NCBI RefSeq assembly: GCF_024609245.1
Contig: NZ_JANJYH010000002.1
Coordinates: 248,001 to 312,000, forward strand
Direction of reading: 5' to 3'
DNA: 64,000 nucleotides
Source of the DNA: Haloarchaeobius sp. FL176
GTDB lineage: Archaea; Halobacteriota; Halobacteria; Halobacteriales; Natrialbaceae
In this document: piece by piece, positions 1 to 10,200 of the stretch
Layout: each line of letters opens with the position of its first letter
Position numbering within the stretch: position 1 is the stretch's first letter
The notes under the pieces: generated by a model
What the model was told of the DNA's origin: nothing
Database searches by the model: none
Seen by the model: the letters and a program-made list of their open reading frames with translations, nothing else
Position numbers and translations under genes: made by a program

Positions 1-45
1 ACGGACAAGGGCATCTCGGTCCACCGGCAGGCGAACATCTTCTGA
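1..45 (+). CDS. 3' end of an unidentified gene
   Basis: Frame 1 is open from the window edge and ends in TGA at 43-45, giving a C-terminus ...SVHRQANIF. Third positions are GC-rich as in neighbouring genes. It converges on the stress-protein gene whose stop lies one base away. Too short to identify. Confidence 0.5.
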   Translation, partial: TDKGISVHRQANIF

Positions 46-46
46 G

Positions 47-475
47 CTACCGCACGACCGTCACGGGCACCGGCGACCGCCGGACGACCGTCTCGGCGAC
101 GCTCCCGAGCACGATGCGCGAGACGCCCGAGCGCCCGTGGCTGCCGGTGACGATGTGGTCGCAGTCGTGCTCGTTCGCGTACTCGACGATGGTCTTCGCG
201 GGCCGGCCGACGACCACATCAGTCTCCACGTCGACACCCGCCACGGTCGCCAGTTCGGTCGCTTCCGCGAGTCGGTCCTGGGCCTCCTCGCGGGCGTCCT
301 CGTACCACTCGCTCGCGAACGTCGGCATCGAGAACAGCCGCTTCGTGTTGGCCTCGCCCGGGTCGACGATGGCCAGCACCAGCAAAGTCGCGTCGCCGAA
401 CTCGCGCAGGGCGAACTCCAGCGCCTCGGTCGACTGCTCGGAATCGTCGTAGGCGACGAGGACACGGCCCCTCAT
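47..475 (-). CDS. Universal stress protein (UspA family)
   Basis: A 142-residue single UspA domain, the usual length for the family. It opens with MRGRVLVAYDDSEQS (strand 1 and the Asp that contacts adenine) and ends with the nucleotide-binding run GSHGRSGVSRIVLGSVAE, the G-2x-G-9x-G-S/T pattern of ATP-binding Usp proteins. The ATG at 475 is preferred over an upstream GTG at 490 because it places the conserved first strand at the N-terminus, and a TATA-like CTTTAC near 501-507 (minus strand) puts transcription start almost at that ATG. Role: cytosolic stress-related nucleotide-binding protein; the exact partner is unknown. Monocistronic between a convergent and a same-strand gene. Confidence 0.9.
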   Translation of the reverse strand: MRGRVLVAYDDSEQSTEALEFALREFGDATLLVLAIVDPGEANTKRLFSMPTFASEWYEDAREEAQDRLAEATELATVAGVDVETDVVVGRPAKTIVEYANEHDCDHIVTGSHGRSGVSRIVLGSVAETVVRRSPVPVTVVR

Positions 476-517
476 GCGGAGTAGTACCACGGCACGCGAC
501 GTAAAGCTTCGACCAAG

Positions 518-2356
518 CTATCGGCCGTGCTCGGTCACACACGTCGACAGCCCGATGCACTCCACGGGCTCGGAGTTGTCGGGCGAGTAGACGACCATCT
601 GTCCCTTCTCCATGTAGGGCACCTTGCTCTCCAGGTTCGGCGGGATATTGACGGACTTGATGGCGTCCTCGTCGCCGAGGTTCAGGACGACCTTCGTGTT
701 CACCTGCTTGAACACCGGGTCGGCGATGTCCTGGGGGTCCTGTGTGATGAGAAACAGGCCGAGGCGCTCCTTCCGGCCCTGCTTGGCGGCGTCGGTGAAC
801 TTCGAGATGACCTTCCGGGCCTGCACGTTGTCGGCGTCGGTGAGGAAGTTGTGCGCCTCGTCCATGCCGAGCACGAGCGGCGTCTCCTTGATGCGGTCGT
901 GGGTCGGGTCGTTCGAGAGCTTCTCGTCGACGAGCAGGCTGGCGAGCGCGAGGACGACCGTCGTCGTCGCCCGGCTGTCGTTGACGTGGTACGTCGGAAC
1001 GACGGAGACGCCGCCGGGCCGGACGAACTCGTGGACGAGGTCGGTGATGGGCCGGGCGGCCTGGTCGAACACGTCGCCGAAGCCGTAGGTCCGCCGCTTG
1101 ACGGCGTCGAAGGTTGCCTCGTGGACCCGGCCGGACTCGTCCAGTTCCTCCTTCAGCGCGGGGTCGTCGAGGAACCGCCTGAACTGCTCGTACGTGCCCT
1201 CGTTCCCGTGCTGGTCGAAGAAGCGCTTGAGGAGGTACTTCAGCGCCGGGTACTGGTTGTCGTTCAGCCCCGCGCTGGCGACGAGCCAGGGGCGCGAGCG
1301 CACCATCGAGAACGGCACGGTGAACTCGACCTGTTCGGCGCGGTGGTGGTCTGCGGCGTAGGTCGCCCGCCCGACCTTCGGGACGAACGCCGTGGTGTCG
1401 TCGACCCCGCCGTGAGCGATGCCCTCGCGCTCCAGCCGCCGGGCGAACCCGTCGGTCATCGCGGGGTTGTCGTCGTGCATCTGGGCGTACTCGTCCTGCG
1501 GGTCGAACATCACGAGCGCCGGAGTCACGGACCGTCCGTCCTTCATCGGGTACGTGCGCTCGTCGGCGACGTACTGTCGGAGGATGTTCTTCGCGCCGTG
1601 GGTCTTCCCAGAGCCGGTGCCGCCGGCGACGAGCGTGTGCCGGAAGACGAGCGGGTCCCCCGAGTCGTAGTCGTCCTTCAGCCGGTAGTCGATGGTCGGC
1701 GGCTCCGCGTTCGTCTCTACCCTCTCGCCGCCGACTGAGAGGTGGCCCACGAACACGCCGTCCTCCGGCATCTTCAGCCCGGTCTTGATCTCGGAGGTGT
1801 CCGCGGCCTCCCGCACGACCGTCTCCGGCTTCGGGACACGGTCGACCATCCGCCGGGTCAGCTCGCCGTCCTGCTCGAACAGCACGGCCATCGGCTCCAG
1901 CGTCGCCATGAACTTGTAGTCGGCCTCGTCGATGCCGTCGCGTCGCATCGCCCGCCGGGCGTGTATCTCGGTGGCGTCGTCGGCGTGGAACGCCTGCGCG
2001 TACTCCAGGCCGGTGATGCGACAGAACAGCCGCTCGCCGTCGGGGTAGGGGACGAGGAGATAGGAGCCGATGCGGACGTTCGGCCGGTTGCCCGTGGTGA
2101 CGTACGCCCGGAGCTGGGTGTCCTCCTCGCGCTCGCAGATCTGGAGGCCCTCGGAGACCGCGATGGTGCCGATGCCGCGGTCGCTGCCCCGGGGCGAGAC
2201 GTCGAGCGGTTCGAACTCGTCCTCGCGGGCGGACGAACCGCCGTCGGCGGCCGAGTCGCCCGTCGCCGGCGCAGCGCCGTCGTCGTCCACGCCGACCGAC
2301 GGCCCGCCTCCGTCGTCGCCGCCGTCGAAGTCGCCGAAATCGCCGAGGTCGGTCAT
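518..2356 (-). CDS. herA: HerA-family DNA translocase/helicase ATPase
   Basis: A 612-residue hexameric FtsK/HerA-type ATPase (DUF87). An acidic low-complexity N-terminus (about 1-60) leads into a HAS-barrel-like region, then Walker A GGTGSGKT at 245-252 and a Walker B/DEAH-like LGMDEAHNF near residue 500. In archaea HerA pairs with the nuclease NurA and, with Mre11-Rad50, resects double-strand ends; here nurA follows at 3083 on the same strand, separated by two small plus-strand genes. The frame stays open to 2437, but ATG at 2356 begins the natural acidic N-terminus (MTDLGDFGDFDGG). Paralogous HerA-like ATPases exist in haloarchaea, so the pairing with the nearby NurA is an inference. Confidence 0.88.
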   Translation of the reverse strand: MTDLGDFGDFDGGDDGGGPSVGVDDDGAAPATGDSAADGGSSAREDEFEPLDVSPRGSDRGIGTIAVSEGLQICEREEDTQLRAYVTTGNRPNVRIGSYLLVPYPDGERLFCRITGLEYAQAFHADDATEIHARRAMRRDGIDEADYKFMATLEPMAVLFEQDGELTRRMVDRVPKPETVVREAADTSEIKTGLKMPEDGVFVGHLSVGGERVETNAEPPTIDYRLKDDYDSGDPLVFRHTLVAGGTGSGKTHGAKNILRQYVADERTYPMKDGRSVTPALVMFDPQDEYAQMHDDNPAMTDGFARRLEREGIAHGGVDDTTAFVPKVGRATYAADHHRAEQVEFTVPFSMVRSRPWLVASAGLNDNQYPALKYLLKRFFDQHGNEGTYEQFRRFLDDPALKEELDESGRVHEATFDAVKRRTYGFGDVFDQAARPITDLVHEFVRPGGVSVVPTYHVNDSRATTTVVLALASLLVDEKLSNDPTHDRIKETPLVLGMDEAHNFLTDADNVQARKVISKFTDAAKQGRKERLGLFLITQDPQDIADPVFKQVNTKVVLNLGDEDAIKSVNIPPNLESKVPYMEKGQMVVYSPDNSEPVECIGLSTCVTEHGR

Positions 2357-2472
2357 GTCAGGGCCAAGGCGGGCCGGGGTCAAACCCGTTTCCCATCCAG
2401 TGACCGCGTGTCTCGACTCCGAGAACCGCGGACCCACCTTTTTCTCCCCGCGACCACGAGCGTAAAAGGAAG

Positions 2473-2676
2473 ATGCGAAAAGCCCTGCTACAGCTCCTCC
2501 TGTTCGCCGGCTACGTGGTCGTCATCCTCGGCTGGTTCCTCGCCAACGACCCGAACGCGGTGAGCTTCGTCGTCGGTGTCAACCTGGGTGTCGCATTGGT
2601 CGGACTCACCCAGTCGGCTCTCAAGCTGTACCGCCCCGACAAGTACCAGTTCGTGTACGAGGCCGAGGGGTCGTGA
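2473..2676 (+). CDS. Small two-helix membrane protein
   Basis: 67 residues with two predicted transmembrane helices (about 5-25 and 32-50) and a charged, tyrosine-containing cytosolic tail ending YEAEGS. It begins ATG after an A-rich leader and ends about 50 bases before the next gene. No catalytic motif is visible. Composition and GC3 match the genome, so it is probably a real haloarchaeal small protein of unknown function. Confidence 0.65.
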   Translation: MRKALLQLLLFAGYVVVILGWFLANDPNAVSFVVGVNLGVALVGLTQSALKLYRPDKYQFVYEAEGS

Positions 2677-2728
2677 TCGAGACCTGTAGCCCGCGCTCTT
2701 ATGCGGCCCCGGAACGTAGCGGCGGGTC

Positions 2729-3064
2729 ATGTTGCTCGTACGCGGGAGCGCGGCCGGCACCGACCTGACGGGGACCATCTACGAACGCGGCGAGGAGGCC
2801 CCGCAGTTCCAGGGTGCGCCCGACGAGGACGCGCCGTACGTCTGGGTCTGCGACGAGTTCTACGCGGTCGAGAGCGGCGGCACAGTACAGCAGGTCGGCG
2901 GCGAGACGGTCAACGTCGCCTTCGAGTCCCCGATGCCCCGTGGCTTCGAGACGAAGGACCAGGCCGTCGCGGCGGCCGAGGAGCACGTCCGCACGCAGTT
3001 CGCCCGCATCGGCGTCGACCCGACCGACGTCGAGGTGACGACGACGAAGGCCGAGCCCGCCTGA
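2729..3064 (+). CDS. Conserved haloarchaeal protein, unknown function
   Basis: 111 residues, acidic, soluble, no membrane segment. The N-terminal half is beta-rich (MLLVRGSAAGTDLTGTIYE) and contains VWVCDEFY; the C-terminal half has an amphipathic helix (about 78-95) ending in VEVTTTKAEPA. ATG at 2729 starts the protein; GC3 is high throughout. It lies between herA and nurA on the opposite strand, so it is not in their transcript. I do not recognise a function. Confidence 0.6.
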   Translation: MLLVRGSAAGTDLTGTIYERGEEAPQFQGAPDEDAPYVWVCDEFYAVESGGTVQQVGGETVNVAFESPMPRGFETKDQAVAAAEEHVRTQFARIGVDPTDVEVTTTKAEPA

Positions 3065-3082
3065 CCACCGCCGACCCGATAC

Positions 3083-4342
3083 CTACTCGCCGTCGCCCCA
3101 GCGCATGTCGTCGTAGTTCCGGGCGCGGCGGGCGTCGAAGCTCTCCTCCAGCGTCTCGCGGAGCGCGCGTTTCTCGTCGCGGCTGATCCGCGCCAGCTCG
3201 TCGGCCTTCGCGACGGCACGCGGCGGGCCGGACTCGGCGGCGACCTCCTGCATCGCGAACAGTCGCAGGTCCTCACGCAGGTCGGCGTCCTTCGTGAACG
3301 CGTAGGGCGCTTCGAGCCGGTAGACGATGTCCTCGCGCGGGTCGTACACCATGCAGAACGTGACCTCGTACTCGCTGGCGTCGAGTCCGCGCTCCACGCC
3401 GAGGGCGTCGCCGTCGGTCGAGAGCGGGCGGTCGACGCCACCCCGCGACCGGAACCAGTTCGTGCAGGTGAGCCGGTCCGTGTCGCGCTCGTACGCCCCG
3501 GTCTCGCCGGGGTCGCGTCGTTCGAGTACCCGCGAGAAGAACGCGGAGTCGTCGACCCAGGGGGCCTGCCCGCCCTGCTTCCGGACCACCTGCGTGACGA
3601 CTTTCGAGGCGGGATTCTTGACGAAGCCGACGAGCGGCACGTCGCGCTGGACGAACGTCTCGACGAGCTCGACGTAGTTCCCGACGACCTCGCGAGGCTG
3701 GTCCTCTTCGGCGAGCAGCGTGGCGAGTTCGGGGTGGCGGTCGGCCCACTTCAGCAGCCCCTTCGGGTAGAGCGGCCCGTCGAGCACGAGCAGTTCGTCC
3801 ACCTCGTCTGCGTGTTCGAGAGCGTGGTCCGACTCGGCGAGGTAGAGCGCAAGCGCGTGGACGACGCCCTCCTCGAACCGGTTGACGTGTGGCGCGTGGC
3901 GGATCTGTGACCTGATGTACCCATCGTCTCCCTCCTCCCAGTCGGCCTCGTCCACGTCGACCGTCGCGTCGTTCGTGTGGACGGTCATCACGAGTGTGCG
4001 CGCCCGGTGCAGATCGAGGTCCGACGGCGTCGCGGACATCGCCGCCTGCGCGATGTCGAGCACCAGCCCGTTCGTGAACGTCGTCGGGTTGATCGTGCCC
4101 GAGTCCAGCCCGTGGACGGTGTCGAACGCCGTCTCGGTCAGCGCCACGTCCTCGACCGGGGCCGAGTGCCGCGCCAGCCCGTCGAGCGGTTCGAGCACCG
4201 TCCGGCCGTCGTGGACCAGCGGGGCGAGGAACTCGTTCCAGACGGTCTCCGCGAACGCCCGGTGGTCCGACTCGTTCACGTCGTACCGGATGCGGCGGGC
4301 CAGCTCCGCGATGCCGTCGAAGTGCACCGGGTCGAGCGTCAT
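3083..4342 (-). CDS. nurA: NurA-domain nuclease
   Basis: 419 residues, ATG start. The N-terminal two-thirds fits the RNase H-like NurA fold: an acidic active-site strand LDSGTIN near 79, further acidic residues DGPLYPKG near 189, and the family-typical VGFVKNPASK near 241. NurA is the 5'-3' nuclease partner of HerA in end resection. herA lies 0.7 kb downstream on the same strand, which supports the call. Haloarchaeal NurA proteins are long and divergent, so the exact nuclease chemistry (Mn-dependent 5'-3' exo/endo activity) is assumed from the family. Confidence 0.82.
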   Translation of the reverse strand: MTLDPVHFDGIAELARRIRYDVNESDHRAFAETVWNEFLAPLVHDGRTVLEPLDGLARHSAPVEDVALTETAFDTVHGLDSGTINPTTFTNGLVLDIAQAAMSATPSDLDLHRARTLVMTVHTNDATVDVDEADWEEGDDGYIRSQIRHAPHVNRFEEGVVHALALYLAESDHALEHADEVDELLVLDGPLYPKGLLKWADRHPELATLLAEEDQPREVVGNYVELVETFVQRDVPLVGFVKNPASKVVTQVVRKQGGQAPWVDDSAFFSRVLERRDPGETGAYERDTDRLTCTNWFRSRGGVDRPLSTDGDALGVERGLDASEYEVTFCMVYDPREDIVYRLEAPYAFTKDADLREDLRLFAMQEVAAESGPPRAVAKADELARISRDEKRALRETLEESFDARRARNYDDMRWGDGE

Positions 4343-4427
4343 ACCAGCGGGGTTCGACCCCGACCGGTAAAAACCGACGGTTAACTCGGTTCCGTGTTCA
4401 AATTTACCAACGGTCTTATGTTTCGCG

Positions 4428-4703
4428 GTGTCGGAGCTACCGATGATGGTAAATCAGGGTGCAGACCCCGTCCAGACCGAGGGCGACGCCGACTACGACT
4501 GGTGCCAGACCGACGATGGCGTCCGCATCTTCGACCCAGACAACGCCGACGCCTGGGTCGAGATGTCGTTCGAGGCCGGCGTCGACCCCGAACACCGCCT
4601 GTTCATGGTCTGCGACGACTGCGGCGCCGTGTTCGCCCAGCGGACCCGCCCCGGAAACGGCTCGCGCTGTGGCGACTGCGGTGCCGAGTTCGTGTCCGAA
4701 TAA
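4428..4703 (+). CDS. Small zinc-ribbon protein (conserved haloarchaeal)
   Basis: 91 residues if read from GTG at 4428, or 86 from ATG at 4443. The C-terminus carries two CxxC knuckles, CDDCG (about 65-69) and CGDCG (about 81-85), as in a rubredoxin-like zinc ribbon; the N-terminal half is acidic with a conserved-looking WCQTDDGVRIFDPDN. TATA-like AAATTTA at 4400-4406 would make the GTG leaderless, while CTTATG near 4415 would favour the ATG, so the start is uncertain. Function unknown; such proteins often bind nucleic acid or partner proteins. Confidence 0.7.
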   Translation: MSELPMMVNQGADPVQTEGDADYDWCQTDDGVRIFDPDNADAWVEMSFEAGVDPEHRLFMVCDDCGAVFAQRTRPGNGSRCGDCGAEFVSE

Positions 4704-5205
4704 TTCGGTCTCGAATTTGTTTCGGCTCGTCGTTTCTCGTTGCGTGACTGCGGTTGGTGTGTGAGTCGTGGGACTCGCCGGTGACGCCAACAGCCAGAAA
4801 GCCCCGCCAACCTTGAGAGCAGACTCGACCCCAAACAACCAGAAAGCCCCGGCGGGCTACGCTCCCGGGACCATAACTGCGCTCCTCGCTCCGCTGCGGT
4901 GCTTGTTGGGTCCGGGTTCGCGTAGCCCGCAGCCCCTTTCAGTCCCACCCCCGCAACCGCGACCACACCGCGCCAGCCCTCCCCCTCGACACCCACGCGC
5001 CTGCCGGCGCGGGGTGTCTTGGCCGTGCGGCTGGTGACGGCGTCGTCGTCCGGATGAGTTTACAAATGCTGTCAACCCCTGTTCCGGCGCGCGGCTGTGT
5101 TGCATGCCGAGCGGGACGGTGCGCTCTGGCTATCGTGGTCGCCGGAGTGGAATCTATTCCCGGACCGCGTTCCTTTTGCCACACGCCACGAAACACGTGG
5201 CCGAC
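4704..5205. repeat. Intergenic region with repeat-like hairpin
   Basis: No gene is supported in these 502 bases. The 13-mer ccagaaagccccg occurs twice (4794-4806 and 4839-4851). An 11-bp inverted repeat, GCGGGCTACGC at 4852-4862 and GCGTAGCCCGC at 4920-4930, could form a long hairpin. This looks like the dispersed intergenic repeats common in haloarchaea, but copy number elsewhere cannot be judged here. A TATA-like CCTTTTG near 5171 precedes thiL. Confidence 0.45.
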
Positions 5206-6096
5206 ATGAACGAACGGGCGGCGCTCTCGCTCGTCGGCGGCCTCGTCGACCATGCGGGGGACGACGCGGCGGTCGTCGACGGGACGGTCGTGACGACTGA
5301 TATGCTCCACGACCGGACGGACTTCCCCGCAGGGACGACGCGGTACACGGCAGGCTGGCGGGCGGTCGGCGCGTCGCTGTCGGACGTGGCGGCGACGGGA
5401 GCCGAGGCGACGGGGGCGGTGGCGGTGTACGCGGCACCCGATTTCGAGGAGTCGGAGCTCCGCGAGTTCCTGCAGGGGGCGACGGACGTCTGCGAGGCGG
5501 TCGGGGCGGAGTACGTCGGTGGCGACCTCGACACACACCAGGAGTTCACGGTCGCGACGACGGCGCTCGGACGGACCGACGACCCGGTGGGGCGGAGCGG
5601 TGCGGAGCCGGGCGACCGGCTGTGCGTGACCGGGGCGCTCGGACGGAGCGGCGCGGCCCTGCGACTGTTCGAGGCGAGCGAGACGGACCGCGCGAACGAG
5701 CTGTTTCGGTTCGAGCCCCGTGTCGCCGCCGGGCTGGCGCTGGCCGAGCACGCGACGGCGATGATGGACTCCAGCGACGGGCTCGCGCGCTCCTGTCACC
5801 AGCTCACCGAGGCGAGCGAGGTCGGGCTGGCGCTCGATGGCGACGCCGTGCCGGTCGACAGCGCGGTGCACGATGTCGCCGCGGACGAGGCGACGGTCCG
5901 CGAGCTGGCCTGGTACTTCGGGGAGGACTTCGAGCTGGTCTGTACGGTCCCCGAGCACGCGGTCGAGGACGCCCGCGCCGACTGTCCGGTGCCGCTGTCG
6001 GTCGTCGGCGAGGTCACGGACGGCGACGATGGCGACCTCGCCGTCAGTATCGACGGGGAGGCGCTGCCCGACCGCGGGTTCACGCACGGGGAGTGA
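5206..6096 (+). CDS. thiL: Thiamine-monophosphate kinase
   Basis: 296 residues of the PurM/ThiL ATP-binding fold. It phosphorylates thiamine monophosphate to thiamine diphosphate with ATP, the last step of cofactor synthesis. Visible motifs are GDDAAVVDG (about 18-26) binding Mg-ATP, VATGAEATGAVAVYAAP, GGDL, and AMMDSSDGLARS (about 185-196). Length is slightly below the usual 310-330. ATG at 5206 was chosen because it begins the family N-terminus; an upstream ATG at 5104 would add 34 unlike residues, and a TATA-like box near 5171 fits the later start. thiC lies far away at 38.9 kb. Confidence 0.92.
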   Translation: MNERAALSLVGGLVDHAGDDAAVVDGTVVTTDMLHDRTDFPAGTTRYTAGWRAVGASLSDVAATGAEATGAVAVYAAPDFEESELREFLQGATDVCEAVGAEYVGGDLDTHQEFTVATTALGRTDDPVGRSGAEPGDRLCVTGALGRSGAALRLFEASETDRANELFRFEPRVAAGLALAEHATAMMDSSDGLARSCHQLTEASEVGLALDGDAVPVDSAVHDVAADEATVRELAWYFGEDFELVCTVPEHAVEDARADCPVPLSVVGEVTDGDDGDLAVSIDGEALPDRGFTHGE

Positions 6097-6190
6097 GCCG
6101 GCGTCGTGGCCGACCGAGACGCTATCCACGAACGTGCATCACAGGCGTGAGTCACAAGAGTTTTTGAACACGAACGCGCGTCTCCACCTG

Positions 6191-6445
6191 ATGAGCGCCT
6201 ACACCGCCACGGTGACTGTCCGACTCAAGCAGGGAGTCCTCGACCCGGAGGCCGAGACGACCAAGCGCGCGCTGGAGCGCCTGGGCTTCGAGCTGTCGGG
6301 GCTGCGCTCGGCCGACCGGTTCGAGGTCGATCTGGACGCGGCTGACGAAGACGCCGCCCGCGAGCGTGCCTCGGAGATGGCAGAGCGCCTGCTCGCGAAC
6401 CCGACCATCCACGACTACGACGTGGAGGTCGCCCCGCGCGAATGA
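6191..6445 (+). CDS. purS: Phosphoribosylformylglycinamidine synthase subunit PurS
   Basis: 84 residues, the normal PurS size. The motif YTATVTVRLKQGVLDPEAET is typical, with conserved PxG-like strand and helix order. PurS bridges PurL and PurQ in the complex that converts FGAR, glutamine and ATP to FGAM in purine synthesis. The stop overlaps the purQ start (ATGA at 6442-6445), so the two are translationally coupled. PurL is not in the window. Confidence 0.93.
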   Translation: MSAYTATVTVRLKQGVLDPEAETTKRALERLGFELSGLRSADRFEVDLDAADEDAARERASEMAERLLANPTIHDYDVEVAPRE

Positions 6446-7122
6446 CGGTCTCCGTCGTCCGCTTCGGCGGGTCGAACTGTGACCGCGACGCCCTCCGGGC
6501 CCTGGAGGACCTCGGTATCGACGCCGAGATCGTCTGGCACGAGGACGGCCTCCCGGCCGACACGACGGGCGTCGTGCTCCCCGGCGGCTTCTCCTACGGG
6601 GATTACCTTCGCGCCGGCGCGATGGCCGCACGCTCGCCCGTCATGGACGAGGTGCGCGAGCTGGCGAGCGAGGGCGTCCCCGTCCTCGGCGTCTGCAACG
6701 GCGCGCAGGTCGGCTGCGAGTCCGGGCTGACCGAGGGCGCGTTCACGACGAACGCCAGCGCCCGCTTCCAGTGCGAGCACGTCCACGTCCGGGTCGAGCG
6801 CACCGACACGCCGTGGACCGCCGGCTACGAGACGGGCGAGGTCATCGAACTCCCCATCGCTCACGGCGAGGGGCGCTACGAGATCAGCGAGGACCGTCTC
6901 ACGCAACTGGAGACCCAGGACAGGGTCCTGTTCCGGTACTGCGACGCCGACGGCAACCTCACGGACGAGGCGAACCCGAACGGCTCGAAGCACAACGTCG
7001 CCGGTGTCGTCGGCGAGCGCGACTCCGTGGCAGTGTTGATGCCCCATCCGGAGCGCGCCGCGCTCGCGGACGTCGGTGGCACCGACGGACGGCCGCTCCT
7101 TCGCGGCTTCGCCGCCGAGTAG
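6442..7122 (+). CDS. purQ: Phosphoribosylformylglycinamidine synthase subunit PurQ (glutaminase)
   Basis: 226 residues, class I glutamine amidotransferase. The nucleophile lies in GVPVLGVCNGAQVG (Cys85), and the His-Glu pair of the triad in MPHPERA near the C-terminus. LPGGFSYGDYLRAGAMAA near 46-63 is diagnostic of PurQ. It supplies ammonia to PurL for FGAM synthesis. Its ATG sits inside the purS stop, showing a two-gene operon. Confidence 0.95.
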   Translation: MTVSVVRFGGSNCDRDALRALEDLGIDAEIVWHEDGLPADTTGVVLPGGFSYGDYLRAGAMAARSPVMDEVRELASEGVPVLGVCNGAQVGCESGLTEGAFTTNASARFQCEHVHVRVERTDTPWTAGYETGEVIELPIAHGEGRYEISEDRLTQLETQDRVLFRYCDADGNLTDEANPNGSKHNVAGVVGERDSVAVLMPHPERAALADVGGTDGRPLLRGFAAE

Positions 7123-7237
7123 GGCGATTCGACGGCCAATCGAGGCCCGATTCGGGGCTCGTAACGGCTAAAGCATTAAAGTCCGTGGCTGTCTTCGGTG
7201 CGGATAACTGGTGGCTCGTGGTGCCGCCGAGAGTCGA

Positions 7238-10200
7238 ATGACTGGACGGACAACACGCCTCCTGCTCGTCGCGCCCCCCGGCGACGTGCGGACGAAGACG
7301 GTAGCGTCGCTTCCCTGGTCGGTGAGCACTGCGCCCGACGTGGCGTCAGCACTCGACGAACTCGATGGCGAACCCGACTGCGTCGTCGCGACGGACACGA
7401 TCGACGGCGACCCACTCTCCCTGCTCGAGACGGTACGTGAGCGACGGCCGACACTACCCTTCTTCGTTCTCACCGAGGACGGCGACGAAGCCCTCGCGAG
7501 CAGGGCCGTCGCGGCCGGTGTGGACGGCTACGTTCCCGTCTCGGCCGGTCCCGAGGTACTCCGCGAGCGCGTCGCCGACGTGGTCGAGCCGACGGCCGGT
7601 CCGACCGTCGACAGCGAACTCGACCGCCTCAGGCTCGTCTACGACCAGGCACCGCTCGCGGTCGTGGAGGTCGACGCCGACGGTCACATCACCGCCTGGA
7701 ACGCCGGCGCGGCCGACATCTTCGGCCACGAGCCGGCCGCGGCGATCGGCGAGCACGTCGTGGAACTGCTCGTCCCACCCGACGAGCGCGAGGCCGTCCG
7801 GCTCGTCTCGGACGCCGCGCTCTCGCCCGACGGCGACGTTCCGGAGGTCAACGTGAACCGGAACGTCACCGCCGACGGCGAGGAACTGACCTGTGAGTGG
7901 TACAATAGGACGCTGACCGACGACGACGGGAGCGTGCTCGGAGCGCTCTCGTTCGTCCGGGACGTGACCGACCGCGTGGACCGCCGCGAGACCGTCGAGT
8001 CGCTTCAGGCGACGACCAGCGAACTCGTCGGCGTCGAGGAACCAGCCCAGGTCGCCGACTTCGTGGTCGAGGCCGCCCGGACTGTCCTCGACCAGCCCTA
8101 CGCCGCCGTCTTCTTCCACGACGAGGTCAGGGAGGTTCTCCGCCCGGTCTCGGCCACCGTGGACAACTTCGAGGAACCGACGTTGCTCGACCCGAACGAC
8201 GGGCTCGCCTGGCGCGCGTTTCAGGAGCACGAGACGGTCGTCATCAACGAGGATGCGACGTCGAAGACCGGGATGCCCGGTAGGTTGGCGCTCGAGAGCG
8301 CCATCGTCGTCCCGCTGGCCGACCACGGCATCCTCGCCTTCGGGTCCCGGTCACGCAGCGCCTTCGACCGGACCGACGTCCACATGGCGAACATCCTCGC
8401 GTCGACGACGCAGGCTGCCCTCGACCGGAGCACCCGCGAACGCGAGTTGGAGCGACACCACACCATCGTGGAGGCAGCGGGCGACGGCGTGTTCGCGCTC
8501 GACGAGTCCGGACGCTTCCGTGCGGTCAACGACGTGATGGCCGAGATGATCGGCTACGAGCGGGAGGACCTGCTCGGCCGCCACGTCGACGAGGTCCTCC
8601 CGGACGAGCAGATCGAACGCGGCCGTGAGGAGCTGGCGGCGCTGGGCGACGGCGACACCGGCAGCGAGACACACACCTTCGAGCTCGAGTTCGGCGAGGA
8701 GGGGGTCGTCGAGTACGAGGCGACCATCGCCAGCCTCCCCGACGAGACGACTTTCGACGGGACGGCGGTCGTCGTGCGCGACATCTCCGAACGCAAGCGC
8801 ATGGAGGCCGAACTCGTCGCACAGAAGCGCAAGATAGAGGCACTGCACGCCATCGCCTCCGACCTCGACGACTGCGAGACTCGCGACGAGATATGGACGC
8901 TGACCGTCGAGGCCGCAGAGCGAGTGCTCGACTTCGACATCTGCTGTGTCGACGAGGAAGTCGACGAGTTCCTCGTCTCCAGAGCGCTCTCCTCCGAGGT
9001 CGAGCCCAGAGGCTACGACGACCGCGCCCCGGTGACCCAGGGACTCGCGGGGAAGACACACCGAACGGGCGAGTCTTTCCTCATCGACGACGTGACCGCC
9101 GACAACGCGGCCGAGCCGGAGGACCGGGCGTACAGGTCGCTTCTCTCCGTGCCCGTCGGCGACGAGGGAGTGTTCCAGGCCGTCTCCGACGAGGTCGGCG
9201 CGTTCGACCAGTCCGACCTCGAGCTCACGGAGCTCCTGATGACCCACGTCGCCGACGCGCTGGAGCGAGCGTCGTTCGAGACCGAGCTCAAGGACGAGCG
9301 CGATCGGTTCGCAGCCCTGTTCCAGAACGTTCCCGACCCGGTGGTGTACGCGGTACACGACGAGGACAGGTCTCCCCGGGTCGTCGAGGTCAACGCCGCG
9401 TTCGAGCAGGTGTTCGGCTACGACGCCGACGAGATCGCCGGCAGCAACCTCGACGAGTTCATCGTCCCTCCGGACCGGGACGACGAGGGACAGCACATCA
9501 ACGAGCGGGCGAACCGCGGCGAGCTGGTCGAGGGCGAGGTGAAGCGACGCACGACCGACGGCCTACGGGATTTCCTGATGACCGTCGTCCCCGTCGACCT
9601 GGACGAGACCTCCCCGCGGACGTTCGGGGTCTACACCGACATCACCGAGCGCAAGGAGCGGCAGAAGCGCGTCGAGATACTCAACCGCGTGCTTCGACAC
9701 GACCTGCGCAACGGGATGAACATCATCAAGGGCTCGGCGGAGATGCTCGGCGGCGTGGTCGACGGGACCACCGCCGTCGGCTACTCGGAGACCATCATCG
9801 ACCGCGCGGACGACCTCATCGGCCTCGCCGAGAAGACCCGTGCCGTCGAGCGCACGCTCGACCGTGACCGCACGGCGACCGGCCCGGTGAACGTCCGCGA
9901 GGGCGTCAGCACGTCCATCGCGCGGCTCTCCGAGCAGTACCCGGCGGCCGAGTTCACGACCGACCTGCCGGAGTCCGCACAGGTCCGCGCGGACGACCTG
10001 CTCCGGACGGCCATCTTCCACGTCATCGAGAACGCGGTCGAGCACAACGACACCGACGAGCCGGAGATCCACGTGAGCGCGTCCCGCAGCGAGACCGACT
10101 CCGACGTCCTGAAGGTGTCGGTCGCGGACAACGGCCCCGGCATTCCCGAGCCGGAGCGCGCACTCCTCTCCGAGGAACAGGAGATCACACAGCTCAGACA

